From: Chloroflexota bacterium
Lineage (GTDB): Bacteria; Chloroflexota; Dormibacteria; Dormibacterales; Dormibacteraceae
DNA: 58,468 nucleotides
Direction of reading: 5' to 3'
Assembly: GCA_005883575.1 (NCBI GenBank)
Contig: VBFH01000037.1
Location: forward strand, 1-58,468
Below, piece by piece: positions 51,282 to 58,468 of this stretch. Below the pieces are notes generated by a model. That model was not told the DNA's origin and did no database searches. It saw only the letters and a list, made by a program, of their open reading frames with translations. Numbering within the stretch: position 1 is the stretch's first letter; every line of letters starts with the position of its first letter. A program made the position numbers and the translations under genes.

Positions 51282-52148
51282 CTAAGCCCCCGGATACGTC
51301 CCGAACAGCTTGATCTCGGCGCTCGCCTCCTCGAGATCACTGAGCGCCGCCTCGGCCGCGGCCGCCGACGACTCCTCGCCGTTGATCGTGAAATCGAGGT
51401 AGAACCGATACTCAAACGGCCGGCCGATCATCGGCCGGCTGTCAAGGCGGGTGAGGTTCACGCCCCGCCGGGCGAAGCAGTCGAGAGCGTGCGCCAGGCT
51501 GCCCGGACGGTGGGCGGTGACGAAGGCAATCGAGCCCTTCCACCCCCTGGCGCCCTCTCGCGGCCGGGTGGGCTCGCCCTTCTCGACCACCACGAACCGC
51601 GTCCGATTTTCGGAATCGTCCTGGATGGATTCCGCCAGGACGTACAGCGAATACCGGGCCGCGGCCGCCTTGCTCGCGATCGCGGCGGTGCCTGGCTGCC
51701 GCTGCTCCGCGACCGCGCGCGCGGCTCCCGCGGTGTCGTGAAACGCGACCGGGCGGATCTGCCGCGAGTGCAGATACCGGTCGCATTGCGCCAGCGCCTG
51801 CGGGTGCGATAGCGCGCGCTCAACTGGTCCCGGCCATCCCAAAAGGCAGTGCCTCACCGGCTGCACCTGCTCGCGAATGACGCGCAGGCCGGGCTTCTCC
51901 CACAGCAGGTCCGACACCTCCTGGACCACGCCGGCGCTGCTGTTCTCGACCGGGAGCACGGCCGCGTCCACCGCGCCCATCGCGAGCGCGTCGAAGGTCA
52001 GGCGAAAGGTCGCAAAACCGACCGCCTGGGCGTCAGGAAAGACCGCCGAGACGGCCTCATCCGAGTACGCGCCTGGCTCGCCCTGGTAGGCGACCTTTTT
52101 CCCCACGAAATCCGAGGCTTCGCCGTGATTTCGCGGCGACGCCTTCAC
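51282..52148 (-). CDS. pheA: prephenate dehydratase
   Basis: Monofunctional enzyme of 288 residues. PDT domain about 18-200: VAYQGEPGAYSDEAV, LPVENSSAGVV, the HPQALAQCDRYL segment, and ENRTRFVVV with the catalytic Thr-Arg-Phe. The ACT domain (about 205-285) carries HRPGSLAHALDCFARRGVNLTRLDSRP (core GVNLTRLDSRP; usually ESRP), the Phe-binding regulatory site. It converts prephenate to phenylpyruvate. The GTG start overlaps the leuA stop (GTGA), tying phenylalanine synthesis to the branched-chain operon. Confidence 0.95.
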   Translation of the reverse strand: MKASPRNHGEASDFVGKKVAYQGEPGAYSDEAVSAVFPDAQAVGFATFRLTFDALAMGAVDAAVLPVENSSAGVVQEVSDLLWEKPGLRVIREQVQPVRHCLLGWPGPVERALSHPQALAQCDRYLHSRQIRPVAFHDTAGAARAVAEQRQPGTAAIASKAAAARYSLYVLAESIQDDSENRTRFVVVEKGEPTRPREGARGWKGSIAFVTAHRPGSLAHALDCFARRGVNLTRLDSRPMIGRPFEYRFYLDFTINGEESSAAAAEAALSDLEEASAEIKLFGTYPGA

Positions 52149-53400
52149 CCGAAGATCAGGTGCCGCATTGCATCCGCGACGTGGTTGTGGTCGTGGAGCT
52201 GGTCGGTGACGGGCGGGTGGCCGTTGCCTTCGTGACCATTGGTCTCGGACATCGCGGCGATCTTGCGCAGGTCCTCGTCTGTGACCTCTTTCTTGGTGTC
52301 GGCGAGCTGCAGGAAACGCTGCCAAGCGACATCGTCTTTGCCATCGGTCAGGGTGATGCCCAGGCGGCTGAGCCGGTGATGGAACGCGTGCCGGCCTGAG
52401 CGCGCGGTGAGCACGATCTTGGAATCCGCAAGACCCACGTCTTCCGGCTTCATGATCTCGTAGTTGAGCCTGTCCTTCAGGACGCCGTCCTGGTGGATGC
52501 CGGACGCGTGTGCGAACGCGTTCGCGCCGACCACCGCCTTGTTCGGCTGCACCGGCGTGCCGGTCAACTCCGAGACCAGTCGCGACGTGCGAGTGATCTC
52601 GGTCGTGTCGATGCCGCACTCGAGGCCGAGCTTGGCCTGGCGTACGCGCAGCAACATCACGACCTCTTCCAGTGAGGTATTGCCGGCGCGTTCGCCGATG
52701 CCGTTGATCGTGCACTCGACACGCCGCGCGCCGGCGGCCAGCGCTGCCAGGGTGTTGGCGACGGCGAGCCCTAGGTCGTTGTGGCAGTGGACGGAGAAGA
52801 GGGCCTTCTCGCAGCCTCGCGCCTCGTTGATCACCCGGCGCACCAACTCGCCGAACTCATATGGCAGGCAGTAGCCGGTGGTGTCGGGGATGTTGATCAC
52901 GTTGGCGCCGGCGGCGATCATCGTCTCGACGGTTTCGATCAGATAGTCAGGGTCCGCGCGTCCTGCGTCTTCGGGCGAGTACTCGACGTTGTCGCACAGG
53001 AAGCGAGCGTATTCGACCATCTCCGCGCCGCGCTTCAGCACCTGCTCGCGCGTCATGCCGAGCTTGCGGTCGATGTGGACATCGGAGACCGAGAGCACGA
53101 TGTGGATCTGCGGCGTCTGCGCGTCCCGGATCGCGCCCCAAACCGCGTCAATGTCTTCGCGCTTGGCGCGGGCGAGCGCGGTCACGGTCGCCCCGCGGAT
53201 CTCGCGCGCGATCCGGCGGCAGGCCTCGAAGTCGCCCGGCGACGAGATTGGAAAGCCGGCTTCGATCACGTCGACGCCGAGCTTTTCCAGCTGACGCGCG
53301 ATGCGCAGCTTGGAGTTGGCGTCGAGGTGGAAACCTGGCGATTGCTCGCCGTCGCGCAGGGTCGTGTCGAAGATGAATACCCGGTCCGGATTTGTCTCTT

Positions 53401-53404
<4 letters not shown>
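52145..53404 (-). CDS. leuA: 2-isopropylmalate synthase, lacking the C-terminal regulatory domain
   Basis: Enzyme of 419 residues from ATG 53404 (ATGA overlap with ilvC). The catalytic TIM barrel is shown by [14 protein letters not shown], the metal ligands in [15 protein letters not shown], and [14 protein letters not shown] subdomain follows (about 280-400). Canonical LeuA is over 500 residues because of a C-terminal LeuA_dimer domain that binds leucine. Here the chain ends soon after [19 protein letters not shown], with a His/Asn-rich tail. So leucine feedback inhibition may be absent. Homocitrate synthase or citramalate synthase is less likely with leuC and leuD adjacent. Confidence 0.85.
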
Positions 53405-54389
<985 letters not shown>

Positions 54390-54393
<4 letters not shown>

Positions 54394-54866
54394 TGGGTCC
54401 TCCTCATCACGACGGGGCCGGAGCGGGCCACGTCGACGATTCCATGCCGGGTCAACTCGTCGACGAAGTCGCCGACCTCTTCGCGCTCGCCGGAAAACTC
54501 GACCGTGGTGCCGTCCGCCGCCGTGGACAGGACCTTGGCGCCCCGCTTGAGCAGTGCGTCGAGCTCTGAGGCCGCGACCTTGGCGACGATCAGCTCCCGG
54601 CTATGCACGTGGTCGCCGGTCAGGTCCTCGACCTCGACGACCTCGACCAGTCGCTCCAGCTGCTTGCGCACCTGGTCGGCCTCGGCGTGTCCATGGTCGA
54701 CCTGGAGCGTGATCCGGAATCGACCCGGCTGGCTGCTAGGGCCGACCGAGATCCCGCGGACGTGAAAACCGCGCCGCCGGATCGCGCCCGAGACCTTGGT
54801 CAGCGTGTTCGGCGCATCCTCGACGAGCACCGACAGCACCCGAATCTTTTCCTTAATCTCAGGCAT
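54390..54866 (-). CDS. ilvN: acetolactate synthase small (regulatory) subunit
   Basis: Subunit of 158 residues with an N-terminal ACT domain (about 8-80), [32 protein letters not shown], and a C-terminal ALS_ss_C half. It binds valine or related amino acids and tunes IlvB. The start overlaps ilvB by 8 nt and the end overlaps ilvC by 4 nt. Confidence 0.96.
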
Positions 54867-56544
54867 TCTCCGGGCTCTCCCAGAACTCGTTCAGGCTCTT
54901 GCCCAGCGGGACGATCGGATAGACGTTGGCCTCGGGGTCGATCCGGAAGTCGATCAGGAACGGACCCTTCGTCCGCTCCGCCGCGTCGAACGCGGGCCCG
55001 ATGTCCTCGAACCGCTCAACCCGCCGCGCCGGCAGTCCGTATGCCTCCGACAGCTTCACGAAATCGGGCATGTGCTTCAGGTCGACCTGGGAGCGCACAC
55101 CGCCGTAGAAGTCATCCTGGAACTGGCGGACCATTCCGAGCGAGAAGTTGTTGAGGAGCACGACCTTGACGTCGAGCTGGTGCTCGACCGCAACAGAAAG
55201 CTCCTGCGCGGTCATGACGAAGCCGCCTTCGCCGGCGACACACCAAACCGGGACGTCGGGCCGGCCGAACTTGGCGCCGATCGCCGCCGGCAGCGCGTAG
55301 CCCATCGTGCCGGCTCCGCCGGAGTTGATGAACAGGCCCGGGCGGTCGTAGTTCCACCAGAGCGCGGCCCAGATCTGGTTCTGGCCGACGTCGGCGACGA
55401 CGATCGCCTCGCTGCGCGCGCGCCGGTACATGTCGATCAGGACGTCCTGCGGCTGCAGCTGTCCGTTCGAGTGCTTGTAGCGAAGCGGGTGCTCCTCGCG
55501 CCAGGCGTCGATCTGGGCCAGCCAGCGCCCGCGGTTCTGGTTGAGCGCCCCGACGTGGGGCTGCATCGCGGCAAGCGCCTGCTTGGCGTCGGCCACCAGC
55601 TCGATGTGAGGCCGCACGTTCTTGCCCATCTCGGAACCGTCGATGTCGACGTGGATGAAGGTCTTGACGTTGGGCGCAAACTCCGAGAGCTTGGCGGTGA
55701 CGCGGTCGTCGACCCGCATTCCGACCATCATCAAGACGTCGGCGTTCTGCACCGCCTTCAGGCACCAGCCGGTGCCCATGAACCCGGTCATGTGGAGCGA
55801 GAGCGGATGCTTGACTGGGAACGCGCCGATACCCAGCAGCGTCGTGCCCACCGGCGCGGCCGCCGTCTCGGCCAGCTCCTGGAGCTGAGGCTCGGCGTGG
55901 CTCAGGAGCACGCCGTGACCGGCCAGGATCACAGGCCGCTCCGCGCCCGCCAGCGCCTTGGCCGCCCGGCGCGCATGGTCGAGGTCGACGTGGCCGTTGA
56001 GCTTGTAGCCCGGGATCTCGAGACGCTCCGGCGTCACGCGGTCGGCCTCCGCCATCTGCACGTCCTTGCAGATGTCGACCAGCACCGGGCCGGGCCGGCC
56101 CGTGGTGGCGATGTGAAAGGCCTCGTGGATCACGCGAGGCAACTGGTCGATGCTGGTGACCAGGTAGCTGTGTTTGGTGACCGATGACGTGGCGCCGATG
56201 ACATCGGATTCCTGGAAGGCGTCGCGGCCGACCTGGGTGCTGTTGACCTGGCCGGTGATCGCGACCATCGGCACCGAGTCCATGTAGGCCGTGCAGAGGC
56301 CGGTCACCAGGTTCAGCGCACCTGGTCCTGAGGTGGCGAACACCACGCCGGGCCTGCCGCACGCGCGGGCGTAGCCGTCCGCCATGTGCGCGGCGCCCTG
56401 CTCGTGGCGGACCAGGATGTGCTTGAGCCGCGGATGCTCGCGCAGGTGCTGGTAGATCGGCAGGTTGGCGCCGCCCGGGTAGCCGAAGATGTACTCGACA
56501 CCCTCGCGCTCCAGCGCTTCCAGGATCATGTCGGCTCCGGTCAC
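54859..56544 (-). CDS. ilvB: acetolactate synthase large (catalytic) subunit
   Basis: TPP-dependent enzyme of 561 residues. N-terminal part: EYIFGYPGGANLPIYQHL, with the catalytic Glu in RHEQGAAHMADGYARA. Centre: FAD-binding region. C-terminal TPP motif VAGEGGFVMTAQELSVAV then VVLLNNFSLGMVRQFQ; the usual GDG is GEG here. It joins two pyruvates, or pyruvate and 2-oxobutyrate. GTG start with AAAGGAG about 12 nt upstream. It lies just downstream of an attenuator. Confidence 0.96.
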   Translation of the reverse strand: MTGADMILEALEREGVEYIFGYPGGANLPIYQHLREHPRLKHILVRHEQGAAHMADGYARACGRPGVVFATSGPGALNLVTGLCTAYMDSVPMVAITGQVNSTQVGRDAFQESDVIGATSSVTKHSYLVTSIDQLPRVIHEAFHIATTGRPGPVLVDICKDVQMAEADRVTPERLEIPGYKLNGHVDLDHARRAAKALAGAERPVILAGHGVLLSHAEPQLQELAETAAAPVGTTLLGIGAFPVKHPLSLHMTGFMGTGWCLKAVQNADVLMMVGMRVDDRVTAKLSEFAPNVKTFIHVDIDGSEMGKNVRPHIELVADAKQALAAMQPHVGALNQNRGRWLAQIDAWREEHPLRYKHSNGQLQPQDVLIDMYRRARSEAIVVADVGQNQIWAALWWNYDRPGLFINSGGAGTMGYALPAAIGAKFGRPDVPVWCVAGEGGFVMTAQELSVAVEHQLDVKVVLLNNFSLGMVRQFQDDFYGGVRSQVDLKHMPDFVKLSEAYGLPARRVERFEDIGPAFDAAERTKGPFLIDFRIDPEANVYPIVPLGKSLNEFWESPENA

Positions 56545-56568
56545 TTGTTCGGCGGGCTCCTTTGCTCC

Positions 56569-56604
56569 AAGAAATGAAGAAGCCCCCGCCTTTCGGTCGG
56601 GGGC
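56569..56604 (-). terminator. ilv attenuator terminator
   Basis: On the minus strand GCCCCCGACC, loop GAAA, GGCGGGGGC forms a 9-bp stem with one bulged A (56604-56582). It is followed by TTCTTCATTTCTT. It sits between the leader ORF stop (56631) and the ilvB start (56544), so it can end transcription early. The 5' arm GCCCCC can also pair with GGGGGC inside the leader ORF at 56644-56649, a possible antiterminator. Confidence 0.85.
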
Positions 56605-56630
56605 TTTTGCGATCTATCCGGTGGTCTTGA

Positions 56631-56714
56631 CTAGGTCGCGCGTGCCCCCATGCGAATGCCAATAAGGCCCAGGAGGCTAAGTACCAGGTCGGTCAGACGC
56701 GCAGACGCTGTCAT
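56631..56714 (-). CDS. ilv operon leader peptide (27 aa)
   Basis: ATG-initiated 27-codon ORF on the minus strand. Its centre, LTDLVLSLLGLIGI, has nine branched-chain residues in fourteen (6 Leu, 1 Val, 2 Ile), followed by RMGARAT and TAG. Such leader peptides make ribosomes stall when leucine, valine or isoleucine tRNAs are uncharged, which controls the terminator that follows. Placement 27 nt before the terminator and 86 nt before ilvB is as expected. The ribosome site is weak. Confidence 0.85.
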   Translation of the reverse strand: MTASARLTDLVLSLLGLIGIRMGARAT

Positions 56715-56807
56715 CAGTTGCGCAATCTTAACGAGCGGCGGGGGGCATCGGGTTGTGGCTAAGGCACAAAATTCCCGACCCAACGGCCCGTAGAGTTGTC
56801 GTTCCCG

Positions 56808-58184
56808 ATGCCAAAAACCCTCGCTCAGAAGCTGTGGGACGCCCATCTCGTGCGTTCAGCCGCGGGTGAGCCGGACCTATTGTTCGTGGACCTGCACCTG
56901 GTCCACGAGGTCACCTCGCCCCAGGCCTTTGAGGGCCTGCGCATGGCCGGGCGAAAGGTCCGGCGGCCGGACCTGACCGTGGCCACGATGGACCACAACG
57001 TGCCCACGCGAGGGGGCGTTCGGGCCGCCGATGAGCTGTCGCGCAAGCAGATGGAGGTGCTCGCGGAGAACTGCAGGCGCGAGGGGATTCCACTCCACCA
57101 GATCGGAAGCCGGCGCCAGGGCATCGTCCACATCATCGGGCCGGAGCTGGGCCTGACCCAGCCGGGCATGCTGATCGTCTGCGGCGACTCCCACACCTCG
57201 ACGCACGGCGCGTTCGGAGCGCTGGCGTTCGGCATCGGGACCTCCGAGGTGGAGGTCGTGCTCGCCACACAATGCCTGCCCCAAAAACGTCAGGGCGACC
57301 TGGCGGTCAACGTGTCTGGTGACCTGCCGATCGGCGTCACGGCCAAGGACATCGTCCTCAGCCTGATCGGCCGCACGGGCACATCGGCGGGGCAGGGGCA
57401 CCTGGTTGAGTACAGGGGCCCGACAGTCCGCGGGCTCTCCATGGAAGGCCGGATGACGATCTGCAACATGTCGATCGAGTGGGGCGCCAAGGCCGGGATG
57501 GTCGCGCCGGACGACACCACCTACGCGTACGTGGAAGGCCGGCCGCACGCACCGAGCGGGGCGGCGTGGAAGCAGGCCCTGGATTACTGGCGCACGCTCA
57601 CAACTGACAAGGGCGCGCACTTTGGCGGCCAGATCGACATCGACGCCTCGACCCTGGAGCCCCATGTCACGTGGGGCACGACGCCGGCGCAGGTCGTGCC
57701 GGTGACCGGGCGCGTGCCGGCGCCACGCTCGGAGACCGACGAGCGGGCGCTGCGCTACATGGACCTCAAGCCAGGCCTCGCGCTCGCGGATATCGCGATC
57801 GACCGGGTGTTCATCGGCTCGTGCACCAACGCGCGCCTCGAGGACCTGCGCGCCGCGGCGAGCATCATCCAGGGCCGTCAGGTGCATCCAAAGGTGCGCG
57901 CTATGGTCGTGCCTGGGTCGACCTCGGTCAAGCGCGCGGCCGAAGACGAGGGCCTGGATGCGGTCTTCAAGGCCGCCGGTTTCGAGTGGCGCAATGCGGG
58001 CTGCTCGATGTGTCTGGGCATGAACCCCGACATCCTCGCCCCCGGCGAGCGCTGCGCCTCGACCTCGAACCGCAACTTCGAGGGGCGCCAGGGGTCGGGC
58101 GGGCGGACGCACCTGATGTCGCCTCCGATGGCTGCGGCGGCGGCGATCACGGGACACCTCGTCGACGTGCGGGAGCTGATGTAG
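56808..58184 (+). CDS. leuC: 3-isopropylmalate dehydratase large subunit
   Basis: Aconitase-family enzyme of 458 residues from ATG 56808. Motifs are [37 protein letters not shown], and the 4Fe-4S cysteines in [12 protein letters not shown] and CSMCLGMN. It isomerises 2- to 3-isopropylmalate with LeuD. It diverges from the ilv leader; the 93-nt gap between the leader ATG (56714) and leuC must hold both promoters. Confidence 0.96.
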   Translation: MPKTLAQKLWDAHLVRSAAGEPDLLFVDLHLVHEVTSPQAFEGLRMAGRKVRRPDLTVATMDHNVPTRGGVRAADELSRKQMEVLAENCRREGIPLHQIGSRRQGIVHIIGPELGLTQPGMLIVCGDSHTSTHGAFGALAFGIGTSEVEVVLATQCLPQKRQGDLAVNVSGDLPIGVTAKDIVLSLIGRTGTSAGQGHLVEYRGPTVRGLSMEGRMTICNMSIEWGAKAGMVAPDDTTYAYVEGRPHAPSGAAWKQALDYWRTLTTDKGAHFGGQIDIDASTLEPHVTWGTTPAQVVPVTGRVPAPRSETDERALRYMDLKPGLALADIAIDRVFIGSCTNARLEDLRAAASIIQGRQVHPKVRAMVVPGSTSVKRAAEDEGLDAVFKAAGFEWRNAGCSMCLGMNPDILAPGERCASTSNRNFEGRQGSGGRTHLMSPPMAAAAAITGHLVDVRELM

Positions 58185-58468
58185 GTGGAACCCGTCAAGC
58201 GCGTTTCCGGCCGGATGGCGCCGCTCGATCTGGCCGACGTCGACACCGACCAGATCATCCCCAAGCAGTTTTTGAAGCGGATCGAGCGCACCGGCTACGG
58301 GCCGTTTTTGTTCTACGACTGGCGCGCTCGCGGCAACTTCGTGCTCGACCGTCCGGAATACGCGGGAGCCTCAGTGCTGGTCGCCGGGGCGAACTTCGGC
58401 TGTGGTTCCTCGCGCGAGCACGCGACTTGGGCGCTGCGCGACTTCGGGTTCAGGGCGATCATCGCGCC
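58185..58468 (+). CDS. leuD: 3-isopropylmalate dehydratase small subunit (cut by window end)
   Basis: The first 94 codons of LeuD, GTG start directly after the leuC TAG with no gap. Features are [26 protein letters not shown] and the active-site loop [19 protein letters not shown]. The rest of the gene (about 100 codons) is beyond the window. Confidence 0.93.
   Translation, partial: MEPVKRVSGRMAPLDLADVDTDQIIPKQFLKRIERTGYGPFLFYDWRARGNFVLDRPEYAGASVLVAGANFGCGSSREHATWALRDFGFRAIIA

Noticed and set aside
51282-52715. 477-codon reading of pheA extending deep into leuA
   Set aside because: The N-terminal 189 codons are antisense-quality noise in the leuA region; the GTGA junction at 52145-52148 gives a normal-length enzyme.
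56877-58157. Long open frame antisense to leuC
   Set aside because: leuC on the plus strand shows all aconitase motifs; the antisense frame is Arg/His-rich noise.

Overview
The window is high-GC bacterial chromosome with dense, often overlapping genes (many ATGA, GTGA and TTGA stop/start junctions), frequent GTG and TTG starts, F420-type LLM oxidoreductase, bactofilins, an aa3-type oxidase with lipoprotein subunit II, and two-component/ABC modules of the kind common in Gram-positive-related soil lineages. This fits a Terrabacteria member such as Chloroflexota or Candidatus Dormibacterota. That placement is an inference from gene style only; no rRNA is present. No phage, transposase, integrase or CRISPR array was seen.

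Region 1 (1-7.7 kb): a NarL-type response regulator, a MacB/LolD-type ABC transporter and a histidine kinase run together on the minus strand. They are followed by a VIT-like membrane protein, a decayed methyltransferase fragment and tRNA-Gly(GCC). Region 2 (7.8-14.3 kb): an exported GH3 glycosidase, a membrane protein, a secreted HExxE protein with a putative lipoprotein, and a 1068-residue cyclase/AAA/TPR protein. Region 3 (14.3-21.9 kb): a second ABC-2 transporter/kinase/regulator operon, DUF6194 and DUF998 genes, a membrane-anchored Mrr-like nuclease, a TfoX-like protein and two bactofilins. The ABC operon and the DUF998 gene share an ungapped upstream element at identical spacing from their start codons.

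Region 4 (22-31.6 kb): an aminotransferase pseudogene, PIG-L deacetylase, DinB-like protein, small exported repeat protein, aldehyde dehydrogenase, TIGR03118 protein, a tRNA Val-Glu-Gly cluster, a lone molybdenum hydroxylase large subunit, an MFS transporter and a PRC-barrel protein. Region 5 (31.7-42.6 kb): two peptidyl-prolyl isomerases, then a divergently arranged cytochrome c oxidase locus (IV-III-cupredoxin leftward, II-I rightward), a PPOX-family protein that appears to start at CTG, small membrane and Trm112-like genes missed by length cut-offs, a MarP-like protease, a DUF5671 repeat protein, DUF1684 and an LLM oxidoreductase. Region 6 (42.6-51.2 kb): LysR regulator, a 32-residue Cys/His-rich ORF directly ahead of an isocitrate-lyase-like gene, SppA, a SnoaL-like protein, a fused alpha/beta 2-oxoacid dehydrogenase E1 and an XRE-TPR regulator.

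Region 7 (51.2-58.5 kb) is a branched-chain amino acid locus. ilvB-ilvN-ilvC-leuA-pheA are translationally overlapped on the minus strand, with leuC-leuD divergent. Upstream of ilvB I find a 27-residue ORF packed with Leu/Val/Ile codons, followed by an intrinsic terminator and a possible antiterminator pairing. This is a classical transcription attenuator and the best supported regulatory finding in the window. Its end of the operon carries a cluster of three perfect hairpins that looks like a dispersed intergenic repeat.
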